From positions 12,904,546 to 12,968,545 of the forward strand of contig JAJEKV010000009.1 of NCBI GenBank assembly GCA_021234155.1: a DNA stretch of 64,000 nt, read 5' to 3'. This document shows positions 1 through 11,560 of this stretch, piece after piece. Both the position numbers and the translations under genes were made by a program. The notes under the pieces were generated by a model. That model did not search any database, was not told the origin of the DNA, and was given only the letters and a program-made list of their open reading frames with translations. This DNA is from Isoetes taiwanensis (Eukaryota > Streptophyta > Lycopodiopsida > Isoetales > Isoetaceae). The stretch's first letter is position 1. Every line of letters begins with the position of its first letter.

Positions 1-687
1 GAGCGAAACGCTGGACACGCAGGACACATATGTGGAACCCGTGGAACCCCAAGTAGCGAAGCTATAATTGTGGGGGGTCAATCCACCAGTGTGTAGCATA
101 CGGTTATATAAAGAAACATGCTGCTTCCGCTTCCAACTTGAGGAAACTCAAGGTGTAGAGGCAGGTCTTACAAGTGTAGGACTGGAATAAGTGTTAATGT
201 TAAAATTTTTGTGTTGTTTTTAGCCGCATAATTAATGCAAAACAATAAATTAAATCAATGAGAGCATGGGTAATAGATAAGGAATGTGGTGACTATGTCA
301 TGGCCTCTACAAGAATCATGGAAAAAGTTCAGATAGTTGATGTTATTTCGATAAACCTAGAGAGTTCATTGAGTACAAAATTTTTATGTATTCTCTAGAT
401 GGAACTACCTCCTAGGGAACATCTATCTAGTCCTCATCATGCTTCTAATAATGCCAATCGAGAGGAGAGTAGTTTTAACACAATGAGGAAAACTTTGAAT
501 CCTCTATGTTGCAAGCTTTCCTAAGCTTCCAAACAAGCATAGAGAACCAACTTACCGATCTGAATCGAGCTAGCACAGAGTAATTGCAAAACCTGCAAAT
601 GCAAATTGAGAATTTGCGACAAGGGCAAAGACAAGTTAGGGATCATAAATTTGCAAGCTATTCAAGGGGAAATGTTCTTAATCCTGA

Positions 688-1560
688 TTGATTAAACAGG
701 GAGATGTGGGAGGTCCACAAGTATTGAGAACAAATAATGGAAGGAGCCATCAACGAGAGTCTTCGACGCCCCTAAGATCACTCTCTAGGCAGAGGAAAAG
801 GAGTAAAGAAGATGATACAGCATCATCTATGCCTATGAGCCACGGGAAGGAAAGTTCTGAAGCACAAAAGAAGTCATCTGCTTTAAACAAGATTGCCAAG
901 AAATATAAGTTGGAACTATTTGATGGTTTTGATAAGGATGGAGTTAAGATAGAAGCTTGGATTCAGAAAGCTGAAAATTATTTTGTTGTAAGTCAAGTTC
1001 CTAAAGAAGAAAAGATGGGAGTAGTAGCAGTGAGTTTGACTGGGAATGATGCTTTAATGTGGTGGAATCGTCATAAGACAGCACATAAGATGACTGATGA
1101 GGAAGTCGCCCAGGAGACTTTCAAGGAACTGTATCAAAATATTGTCCACCTTCCTTTCATATTACACAGATGAACAAATTCATGAAGTGTAAACAGAAAG
1201 GACAATCATTGGATAACTATATACAAGAATTCTCTACTTTGGAACATCATTGTCCAAAGCTAGATTCAAAGGCAAGGAATTATCTTGTTAAGCAAGCATC
1301 ATTCTCTAAAGTAAGTATTATAAAATAATAATAAGTCTTCAACTGCAGGAATTAGCGAGCTGCTTCATGCAGGGACTAGATATGGAGCTTAAAAAATAAG
1401 TTGGATGTGATCAACTTACCTTGGAAGAAGCGGAGCCCGAGTACCCTTAAGGAGGAGAAGAATGCCAATCATAGAGAGCAACAAAGAGGAAATTTCTAAA
1501 AGAATTATAGGGATGAATCAAACTCTCAGGTTCATCAAATTTTTCATAATACCCCTAAGC
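688..1560 (+). pseudogene. gag-like segment of the gypsy element
   Basis: The open part (688-1173) ends in the typical plant gypsy gag pattern: an AWIQKAENYF block, a 'VSLTGNDALMWW' block and then a helical KELYQ stretch, matching the retrotrans_gag domain that forms the capsid. Homology continues after the stop at 1171-1173 in other frames (QKGQSLDNYIQEFSTL-like, then a GLDMELK-like stretch near 1375), with in-frame stops. It is a pseudogene. The first 60 residues before the gag core are Ser/Arg/Lys-rich and not recognisable. Confidence 0.8.
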
Positions 1561-1565
1561 TACCT

Positions 1566-1985
1566 TTGAATGCAATATCACAGATGGATGAAGAAAAGAA
1601 GAAAGTTGAATATGATAAGTGCATGAAGGAAAATTTATGCCGCTATTATAAACAAAAGGGGCATATGGCACATTTTTGTCCTAAGAAGAATAACTCAAAT
1701 GCCAAGGTTCAAGGATCTCAAACCGTAGGGGCAACGAGAGCTCATCAAGCAAGTCTCATAGATTTAGAGGAAGGTATACAAGTTTGTGCAGCAGTAGATC
1801 AAGGGACAGCGCAACTGCAGGCACATGTAGTGCAGGTTGAAGATAAAATCAATGAAGTTCCTTTTAGTATTTTGATTGATACGGGAGCCACTCACAATTT
1901 TATTTCACCAAGGCTTGTCAAGTTGTTTGGGTTGAATACTAACCAACAAGCCTCAAGAATGGTGAAAATGGCTGATGGCAAGTGA
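1566..1985 (+). pseudogene. Nucleocapsid zinc knuckle and retroviral-type aspartic protease
   Basis: A CCHC-like knuckle (CRYYKQKGHMAHFC) has Tyr in place of the second cysteine, so it should not bind zinc normally. About 65 residues later comes the protease active-site motif ILIDTGATHNFIS with the catalytic Asp and the DTG triad. The frame stops at 1984-1986, and the remaining protease core (a 'SYDMIIGMEWL'-type block) continues past the stop with a further TAG near 2101. In the parent element these would process the polyprotein; here they are relics. Confidence 0.85.
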
Positions 1986-2111
1986 AAAGCTACTAGGGAG
2001 TATGTGCATGCATTAAAATTAAAAGTGCAAGAAATGCCGACAATTACAAGTTTCCATGTGCTTCAATCAGGCTCATATGATATGATTATAGGCATGGAAT
2101 AGCTTAGTAAG

Positions 2112-3110
2112 GTGCATGCTATAGTAAATTGTCATGAAAGAGTTGTGAGAGTAAAATCTACGGAACATCAAGAGCTATATACACTGGAAGGATTGAATAA
2201 GCAGTATTTTACTCCTAAACCCATTAGTCGCAAGCAAATCAAGAGGTCAATTAGGAAGCATGAAAGGTTGGGGTTGCTTGTACTCAAAGGGTCAGGAGAA
2301 ATTAATCAAGTATACATGAATGATGTGCAGGACGTCCTCGAGAAATTCAAGGAAGTGTTTCCGAAAGAGTTGACGGAGTTACCTCCTCAAAGATATGTTG
2401 ATCATGCAATTGATTTGGCTCCAGAAGCTTCTCCTCCATCAAAAGCTCCATATAGATTTGCTTTGTCTGAGTTAGTGGAATTAAAAAATAGTTAAAAGAA
2501 CTTTTAGATCAAGGATATATACAACCTAATATTTCACCTTTTAGTGCTCCAGTATTATTTGTTAAGAAAAAAGATGGTTCTATGTGTATGTATGTTGATT
2601 ATAGGCAATTAAATGATATCACAATTAAGAATAAATATCTATTGCCTAAAATAGATGACTTGTTTGATCAACTTCAAGGAGCTTTATTATTTTCAAAGAT
2701 AGATCTTAGATCTGGATATTATCAGATAAGAATCAAAGAGAGTGACATACCCAAAACAGCTTTTTTTACAAGATATGGGCATTTTGAATTTATGGTAATG
2801 CCTTTTGGTTTACCAAATGCACCAGCAACTTTTCAGTGTCTAATGAACGATCTTTTCTGTGAATACCTTGATAAGTTTGTTCTCATGTTCTTTGATGATA
2901 TACTTATTTATTCAAAGAATTTGAAAGAGCATAGAGAACATCTGAGAATTGTTTTGAGTATTTTAAAAAGAGAAAAATTGTATGCTAAGAAGGTCAAGTG
3001 TTCATTTTGTAGCACTGAAATATATTTTTAGGTCATATTGTTTCAGCAGAGGGCATTAAACATGGCCCCAAAAAGGTTGAAGTGGTGAGAGAATGGCCAA
3101 TTCCTAAAAA
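2112..3110 (+). pseudogene. Ty3/gypsy reverse transcriptase relic
   Basis: A linker with the 'FPKELTELPPQR' and 'HAIDL' motifs leads into the RT N-terminus (2112-2495), then after a frame break the palm and fingers at 2582-3031. Recognisable blocks are [35 protein letters not shown] and the catalytic FFDDILIYS, whose two Asp residues are intact. After 3031 a shift is needed to continue into the GHIVS and VREWPIP motifs. The RT was the cDNA-synthesis enzyme of the element; at least two frame breaks make this copy non-coding. Confidence 0.92.
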
Positions 3111-3299
3111 CCCAAAACGGGACTTGCAGAGTTTATATGAAATTTATCAAAAGTTTTTCTACAATAGCAAGTCCTTTGACAACACTTACAAAATTAAATA
3201 TAGCTTTTTCAATGGGATGAGAAATGTGAGAGAGCTTTCAGAAATCTAAAATAGAATAGAATAAAAGAGAAGTTGATAAATGCTCATGTTTTCAAAGTG

Positions 3300-6200
3300 G
3301 CAGATCCGAGTACTTTGTTCTTTTTAGAGAACAAGGGTGGTCTTCTGGCCACGAAAGTTGGTCCCCAGGGTAATGTCGATATTCTGAGTTCATTGGAAGA
3401 GCCAAATCATGGTTTTGGAGAGGGGAAATTGCTCGTCCATTGCCAGGGCCTTCGTAAGCAAACTTTTGTGGCAGCATGTGAGCTCTGGAAGACTCGGAGC
3501 TATTTCATCGTGCACCAACACTGCATATCCTAGTGAAATGTTTTTCTCATGTCCGCACCGGCACGTTGCACCGCTTGTCAAAATTCCACCTTTTTTCGAT
3601 GCAAAATTTTTTAGTTATGCGTTCTTTTGCATTCATGCTTCATAAATTCGTAATTAATGCATGGCATGGAATTAAATTCTGATTTTTTGTCAGCTGGCTT
3701 CCTAGGTCATCCCCAGCATACAGGCAAATTTTTAGAATTTCCGGATAAAGTTCTGATCAAATAGGTAGCATTGGAACGGTCTAGGCAGCCTGTTGTTGGG
3801 CAGTAGTAAGACATTCATAAATTCATAATTAATGCATAGTAAGGAATTAAATTCCGATTTTTTGTCACCAGGCTTCCTAAGTCATCGCCAACGTACATGC
3901 CTGTTTTCAAAATTTCCAGACAAGGTTTAGATCAAAGTGTTTGCATTAGTACGCGGTCGGCTGACTGTTGTTGAAGCGTAGAGCCGCACACTTGCCCAAG
4001 TCAAACAAGGCCAGGACCTTGCAAGGCCGCCTCATTAGAGGGGAGAGTCTGAACCCCAAGAGGCGAGCCCCAAAAAGTTTCCCGAGGTAGCCTTTCCTGG
4101 CAGCGCTCCCCCGGAGGGCCGTACGCTAAAGACCACACTCCCGGATCTCGGTTCCCCTATCCGACCGTTGAATCCTTCGTTCAAGGGCCCCGGCCGATAA
4201 GGTCCAAAAATCCAACATCCGTCCGGAGAACTTATCAAACCCCAAGCGTCTACCCGCGGTCGGCCGGTGTAGAAACCAAAGTGTTTTGTCGATTCGGTAT
4301 TCGGCCGACCACCTCCTAGGCCAATTGACTACGGTGTGTTGGACATGAGATAATTTGACGCTTCCTCGAGAAGGGGTGGTCTTACGCCCGCGAAACTTGG
4401 TCCCCGTGGGCAATGTCGATGTTCCGAGTCCATTGGCGAAGCCGAATCACGATTCCCGGAGGGGAAGTTGCCCGCCCATCGCCCGGGCCTTCGGGGAGGA
4501 CTTTTGGGGCAAGCTTCCCGGATGGTTTTAGGGTCCGTGCTCGGCGTCAACACCCCCCTCTACGTCAAGACACGGCGCAAGGTCCTAGTCGAATCGACAA
4601 GGATAGAGCCTCCAAACGTAAACCCTATGAGTTGCCGCCGGTTCTAGCGGGGTTTTTGCGTGTTGGGTCTTAGAAGTTTTGGTCTTTTGCACTTGGGACT
4701 TGGCCGATAAGATGCAAATTGAGAACGCTGAAGCAAGTGGAACCCGACGGAATGGAGTTTGGATCCGTACTCCTCCGTTGTGGCGGTTAAAGTAAAGGGC
4801 GGCTTTTGCGATAGCAAGACATTCATAAATTAAGAATTAATGCATAGATGCGGAATTATCGCCAACATCTGAGCCGATTTTCAAAATTTACGGACAAGGT
4901 TTTGATCAAAGTGTTTGCATTAGAGCGGTCCGGGTAGCTTTGTTGTTGGGCGAAATGGCACACTTGCCCAAGTCAAACAAGGCCGGGACCTTGCAAGGCC
5001 ACCTCATTAGAGGGGAGAGTCCCACCCCCCGAGGCGAGCCCCAAAAAGTTTCCCCGAGGCCTTTCTTCTCGGCACCGCCCCCAGGGCCGTACGCTAAAGA
5101 CCACACTCCCGGATCTCGGTTCCCCTATCCGACCGTTGAATCCTTCATTCAAGGGCCCTGTCTCGATAAGGTCCAAAAAAATCCAACATCCGTCCGGAGA
5201 ACTTATCAAACCGCTGAAGCATCCCCTGGTCGGCCGTCAGAAAACCAAAGTGTTTTGTCGTTCGGACATTGCGAGGTTCGGAATGGCGATTCGACTTTCG
5301 CCACATCGTCCGGGAGGCCAAAATTACCCTAGAGACCAAGTTTCCGCGGTCGGTTTTGCAAAGAAAGAAACACTTATGCCCTCGTTGCGGTGATTCGGCG
5401 CCCACCTCCTAGGCCAATTGACTCTGGTGTGTTGGACATGAGATAGTTTGGCGCTTCCTCGAGAAGGGGTGGTCTTACGCCCGCGAAACTTGGTCCCCTG
5501 GGGCAATGTCGACGTTCCGGTCCATTGGCGAGCGAATCACGATTCCGGAGGGGAAGTTGCCCGTCCGTCGCTAGGGCCTTCGGGGAGGACTTTTGGGGCA
5601 AGCCGCTTCGGATGGTTTTTAGGGTCCATGCTCAAGCGTCAACACCCCCCCTCTCGCCAAGACATGGCGCAAGGTCCTAGTCGAATCGACAAGGATAGAG
5701 CCTCCCAAACGTAAACCCTATGAGTTGCGAGGGTTCTAGCGGGGTTTGCGTTTTGGGTGCCGAAGTTTTGGTCTTTTACCTTTGGGACTTGGCCGATAAG
5801 ATGCGATTGAGAACGCCAAGCAAGGGGAACCGCGGAATGGAGTTTGGATGCATACTCCTCCGTTGTGGCGATTAGAAGTAAAGGGCAGCTTTTGCGTAGC
5901 AAGACATTCATAAATTCGTAATTAATGCATAGTACGGAATTGAATTCTGATTTTTTTGTCAGAGGCTTCCTAAGTCATCGCCAACATACAAGCAAGTTTT
6001 CAAAATTTCTGGACAAGGTTTAGATCAAAATGTTTGCATTAGAACGGTCCCCGCAGCTGTTGTTGGGCAGGAGGTAGCACACTTTGCCCAAGTCAAACAA
6101 GGCCGGGGACCTTGCAAGGCCACCTCATTAGAGGGGAGAGTCCAGACCCCGGAGGCGAGCCCCAAAAAAGTTTCCCGAGGCAGCCTTTCTGGCGGCGCCC

Positions 6201-9200
6201 CCGGGGGTCTGATAAAGACCACACTCCGGATCTCGGTTCCCCTATCCGGCCGTTGAATCCTTCGTTCAAGGGCCCTGTCTCGATAAGGTCCAAAAAAAAT
6301 CCAACATCCGTCCGGAGAACTTATCAAACCGCTGCAGCGCCCCTGCGGTCGGCCGCGTGTAGAAACCAAAGTGTTTTGTCGTTCAGACATTGCGGAGGCT
6401 CCGGAATGGTGATTCGACTTCGCCACATCGTCCAGGAGGCCGAAATTACCCTAGAGATTAAGTTGCACGGTCAATTTTGCAAAAGAAAGAAACACTTACG
6501 CCCTACGTTGCAGTATTCGACAGCCACCTCCTAGGCCAATTGACTACGTTGGCAGAGCCGAATCACGCGATTCCCAGAGGGAAGTTGCCCGTCCGTCGCG
6601 AGGGGCCTTCTGGAGAGGACTTTTGGGGCATGCTGCTTCCGGATGGTTTTTAGGGTCCGTGCTCTGGCGTCAACACCCCCCCTCTACGTCAAGACATGGC
6701 GCAAGGTCCTAGTCGAATCTGACAAGGATAGAGCCTCAAACGTAAACCCTATGAGTTGCCGGGTTCTAGCGGGGGTTTTGCGTTTTGGGTGCCGAAGTTT
6801 TGGTCTTTTGCACTTGGGACTTGGCCGATAAGATGCGATTGAGAACGAAGCAAGGGGAACCGGCGGAATGGAGTTTGGATCTGTACTCCTCCCGTTGTGG
6901 TAGTTAGAAGTAAAGGGCGGCTTTTGCAAAGAGCAAGATATTCATAAATTCGTAATTAATGCATAGTACGAATTAAATTCTGATTTTTTGTCGTGAGGGC
7001 TTCCTAAGTCATCGCCAACATACGTGCCAGTTTTCAAAATTTCTGGACAAGGTTTTGATCAAAGTGTTTGCATTAGAACGGTCCCGGTAGCTTTGTTGTT
7101 GGGCAGCCGAAATGGCACACTTGCCCAAGTCAAACAAGGCGGGACCTTGCAAGGCCACCTCATTAGAGGGGAGAGTCCGGACCCCGGAGAGGCGAGCCCC
7201 AAAAAGTTTCCCCGAGGCGGCCTTTCCTCGCTCCTCGGGGCCGTGCGCTAATGACCACACTCCGGATCTCGGTTCCCCTATCCCACCATTGAATCCTTCG
7301 TTCAAGGGCCCCGTCTCGATAAGGTCCAAAAAATCCAACATCCGGCCCGGAGAACTTATCAAACCGCTGAAGCGTCTGCGGTCGGCCAGGTGTAGAAACC
7401 AAAGTGTTTTGTCGTTCGGACATAGGCCAGTTTTCAAAATTTCGGACAAGGTTTTGATCAAAGTGTTTGCATTAGAACGGTCCGGCAAAATTGTTGGGCA
7501 GCCGAGCTGGCACACTTGCCCAAGTCAAACAAGGCCGGGACCTTGCAAGGGCCACCTCATTAGAGGGGAGAGTCCAGGACCCGTGAGGCGAGCCCCAAAA
7601 GTTTCCCCGAGGCCTTTCTTTCCTCGGCTCCCGGGGGCCGTGACGCTAAAGACCACACTCCGGATCTCGGTTCCCCTATCCGGCCGCTTGAATCCTTCGT
7701 TCAAGGGCCCGTCTCCGATAAGGTCCAAAAATCCAACATCCGTCCGGGAGAACTTATCAAACCGCGAAGCGTCCTGCGGTCGACCGTGTAGAAACCAAAG
7801 TGTTTTGTCGTTCAGACATTGCGGAGGCTCCGGAATGGCGATTCGACTTCGCCACATCGTCCGGGAGGCCGAAATTACCCTAGAGACCAAGTTTCACAGT
7901 CAGTTTTGCAAAAGAAAGAAACACTTACGCCCTACGTTGCAGTATTCGACAGCCACCTCCTAGGCCAATTGACTACGAGTGTGTTGGACATGAGATAGTT
8001 TGACGCTTCCTCGAGAAGGGGTGGTCTTCTGGCCACGAAACTTGGTCCCCAGGGCAATGTCGACGTTCCGAGTCCATTGGCAGAGCCGAATCACGATTCC
8101 GGAGAGGGGAAGTTGCCCGTCCGTCGCCAGGGCCTTCGGGAGAGGACTTTTGGGGCAAGCTGCTTCCGGATGGTTTTTAGGGTCCGTGCTCTGGCGTCAA
8201 CACCCCCCCTCTACGTCAAGACACGGCGCAAGGTCCTAGTCGAATCTGACAAGGATAGAGCCTCTGAAACGTAAACCCTATGAGTTGCCAGGTTCTAGCA
8301 GGGTTTGCGTTTTGGGTGCCGAGTTTTGGTCTTTTGCACTTGGGACTTGGCCGATAAGATGGAGTTGAGAACACGAAGCAAGGGGAACTGACGGAATGGA
8401 GTTTGGATCTGTACTCCTCCCGTTGTGGCAGTTAGAAGTAAAGGCGACTTTTGCGATGCAAGACATTCATAAATTCGTAATTAATGCATAGTACAGAATT
8501 GAATTCTGATTTTTTGTCAGCAGGCTTCCTAAGTCATCGCCAACATAGAGGCCAGTTTTCAAAATTTCTGGACAAGGTTTAGATCAAAGTGTTTGCATTA
8601 GAACGGTCCGGGCAGCCTGTTGTTGGGCAGCCCAGCTGGCACACTTGCCCAAGTCAAACAAGGCCAGGACCTTGCAAGGCCACCTCATTAGAGGGGAGAG
8701 TCCAGACCCCGGGAGGCGAGCCCCAAAAAGTTTTCCGAGGCAACCTTTCCTGGCAGCGCTCCCCCGGGGGGCCGTACGCTAAAGACTACACTCCCGAATC
8801 TCGGTTCCCCTATCCGACCGTTGAATCCTTCGTTCAAAGGCCCTGTCTCGATAAGGTCCAAAAAAATCCAACATCCGTCCGGGAGAACTTATCAAACCGC
8901 GAAGCGTCCTGCGGTCGACCGTGTAGAAACCAAAGTGTTTTGTCGTTCAGACATTGCGGAGGCTCCGGAATGGCGATTCGACTTCGCCACATCGTCCGGG
9001 AGGTCGAAATTACCCTAGAGACCAAGTTGCACGGTCAGTTTTGCAAAAGAAAGAAACACTTACGCCCTACGTTGCAGTATTCGACAGCCACCTCCTAGGC
9101 CAATTGACTACGAGTGTGTTGGACATGAGATAGTTTGACGCTTCCTCGAGAAGGGGTGGTCTTACGGCCCGCGAAACTTGGTTCCCGTGACAATGTCGAC

Positions 9201-10560
9201 ATTCCGAGTCCATTGGCGAGCGAATCATGATTCGGAGAGGGGAAGTTGCCCGTCCGTCGCCGGAGGCCTTCGGAGAGGACTTTTGGGGCAAGCTGCTTCG
9301 GATGGTTTTAGGGTCCGTGCTCGGCGTCAACACCCCCTCGTCAAGACCGGCACACAAGGTCCTAGTCGAATCGACAAGGATAGAGCCTCCAAACGTAAAC
9401 CCTATGAGTTGCCGTGTTCTAGCGGGGGTTTGCGTTTTGGGTGCCGAGTTTTTGTCTTTTGCACTTGGGACTTGGCGATAAGATGCGATTGAGAACGCGA
9501 AGCAAGGGGAACCGACGGAATGGAGTTTGGATCTGTACTCCTCCGTTGTGGCGGTTAAGTAAAGGGCGCCTTTGCGGTAGCAAGACATTCATAAATTCGT
9601 AATTAATGCATAGTACGGAATTAAATTCTGATTTTTTTGTCAGCAGGCTTCCTAAGTCATCGCCAACGTGAGGCCCGTTTTCAAAATTTCTGGACAAGGT
9701 TTAGATCAAAGTGTTTGCATTAGAACGGTCCGGACAGCCTGTTGTTGGGCAGCCGAGCTGGCACACTTGCCCAAGTCAAACAAGGCCAGGACCTTGCAAG
9801 GCCACCTCATTAGAGGGGAGAGTCCTGACCCCGGGGCGCTTGAGCCCCAAAAGTTTCCCCCGAGGCAGCCTTTCTGGCGGCCGCCCCGGGGGCCGACGCG
9901 CTAAAGACCACACTCCGGGATCTCGGTTCCCCTATCCGGCCGTTGAATCCTTCGTTCAAGGGCCTTGTCTCGATAAGGTCCAAAAAAATCCAACATCCGT
10001 CCGGGAGAACTTATCAAACCGTGAAGCGTCCCGGTCGACCGTGTAGAAACCAAAGTGTTTTGTCGTTCGGACATTACGGAGGCTCGGAATGGCAATTCGA
10101 CTTACATACATCGTCCGAGAGGCCGAATTACCCTAGAGACCAAGTTTCACGGTCGGTTTTGCAAAAGAAAGAAACACTTACACCCCTATGTTGCGGTGAC
10201 CGGCGGACCACCTCCTAGGCCAATTGACTACGAGTGTGTTGGACATGAGATAGTTTGACGCTTCCTCGAGAAGGGGTGGTCTTCTGGCCACGAAACTTGG
10301 TCCCCAGGGCAATGTCGACGTTCCGAGTCCATTGGCAGAGCCGAATCACGATTCCGGAGAGGGGAAGTTGCCCGTCCGTCGCCAGGGCCTTCGGGAGAGG
10401 ACTTTTGGGGCAAGCTGCTTCCGGATGGTTTTTAGGGTCCGTGTTCTGGCGTCAACACCCCCCCTCTACGTCAAGACACGGGCGCAAGGTCCTAGTCGAA
10501 TCTGACAAGGATAGAGCCCTCGTTCGATAAGGGCCAAAAAAATCCAACATCCGTCTGGGA
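3300..10560. repeat. GC-rich tandem array, about 1.0-1.1 kb monomers
   Basis: Landmark motifs recur in fixed order and spacing. The block 'cttgcccaagtcaaacaagg' starts near 3991, 4963, 6083, 7121, 7514, 8644 and 9766, and 'ttcataaattcgtaattaat' lies near 3643, 3808, 4820, 5906, 6941, 8466 and 9589. Typical spacing is about 970-1130 bp, giving roughly six full or nearly full monomers plus shortened ones. The first copy (from about 3310) is the most diverged, and the last ends near 10,560 in a truncated, rearranged unit. No reading frame is conserved between copies, and long ORFs appear in several frames, so the array looks non-coding. Each monomer also carries one TTTAGGG and one AAACCCTA heptamer in opposite orientation about 100 bp apart. 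Confidence 0.93.
7040..7520. repeat. Shortened monomer inside the tandem array
   Basis: The monomer that begins at 7121 is cut at about 7424, just after 'gtcgttcggacata', and jumps back to the segment 'ccagttttcaaaattt' that normally precedes the next unit. The next 'cttgcccaag' landmark therefore follows after only about 393 bp. The effect is an internal deletion of roughly 700 bp, as expected from unequal exchange or replication slippage. Confidence 0.8.
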
Positions 10561-10573
10561 GAACTTATCAAAC

Positions 10574-10616
10574 CACCACCCCAGGCTCAAACATGCCACC
10601 CCAGGCTCAAACATCC
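10574..10616. repeat. Short tandem duplication at the array edge
   Basis: The 20-base unit 'ccaccccaggctcaaacatg' occurs twice head to tail, the second copy ending in c, directly after the last truncated monomer. Confidence 0.8.
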
Positions 10617-11088
10617 CGCTTACATTCGTAAGTAGTAGCAATAGAAGATTGGTTAAATCCGGAATGTGATTTTGACTGCATATATGGCTCGGGAATGTCC
10701 AAATTAGCATAAGGACAAACTTTCATGACCATCAGATGAAAAAAAGGCACCAAAAAAATTAAAAAGTGTTAGACGTCGCTATAACAAAATACGTCGCGGA
10801 CACGTCGCATGTGACGTTAAACCGCATATACGATTTTGAAATCGTATATTCGAAATCGTATATACGATTTCAAAATTACGTCGCATGCGACGTCACATCT
10901 TTGCAGCAGGTGTGCTTTTTACGATCCGCTGGCCGTCTTTTCCGGACCATTCCTAGGCTTCCTTCTATCGACTATTTTGGGCGATCTTCTTATCTCGACC
11001 TTGAACGACTTGCAAACACTCTTTTTAAGGTTAGTAGATCATGGTTTTTGGATTGAATGGTTTTTTGGATTGAATGATTTAGTGTAGA

Positions 11089-11460
11089 TTTCAATTTTTT
11101 TTTTCTATCTCTTTCCTTCTTTTTCTTCTTCTTGTTTCTTCATTCTTCTTCTTTTTCCTTCTTTCCTCATTTCTTTCTTCGATTCTTCCCTCATTTCACT
11201 CTTCCATTCTTCCATTCTTCTATCTTCTTCCATTTCATTCTCTTATTTCTTCCATTCTTCTCTTTCTTCCCCTAATTTCTTTTTTCTCCTCTTTCCCCTT
11301 CTCTTCTTTCTCCCACCCTTCTCTTCTTCTTTGATTCATTCATTTTTTTTCTTTCTTGTTTTGCTATTTCTTCATCTTCTTCTTTTTGTTGTTTCTTCTT
11401 CGATCTTTTTTTTTCGTTGTTCTTATTCTTCTAACTCTTTGTTGCTTTCTATTTCGATTT
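11089..11460. repeat. Polypyrimidine (T/C) tract
   Basis: About 370 bases consist almost entirely of T and C on the plus strand, made of degenerate ttctt, ttcc and ttct units, with no coding capacity. It lies inside the ACGTCGC-bounded block. Confidence 0.9.
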
Positions 11461-11560
11461 GGACCCGTCAGGATCTTGTTACACACGTCCTTCTTTTGGT
11501 AAGTTGATCGCACTTGCATTTTATTTTTATAATTTTAAGTAGGTTAAAAAAAAAAAAAAT

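Larger units (their letters stand above)
1..3260 (+). mobile_element. Decayed Ty3/gypsy LTR retrotransposon, gag-pol part
   Basis: A leader of about 690 bases without a long ORF is followed in order by a gag-like segment, a nucleocapsid zinc knuckle, an aspartic protease and a reverse transcriptase, all on the plus strand. The gag-PR-RT order fits Ty3/gypsy. The frame is broken repeatedly: stops near 1174, 1984 and 2101, a shift near 2495, and another near 3030. After the RT thumb region the homology runs a little further (the motif following YLGHIVS-type sequence) and is lost by about 3,250, where the tandem array begins. RNase H and integrase are absent. No LTR or primer-binding site could be identified, so the 5' boundary may lie outside the window. 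Confidence 0.88.

Noticed and set aside
7112-7963. A 283-codon plus-strand ORF and many 60-170-codon ORFs on both strands within 4-10.5 kb
   Set aside because: They run through the tandem array. Similar peptides appear in several frames, and indels between copies are not multiples of three, so they are chance openings in GC-rich non-coding repeats.
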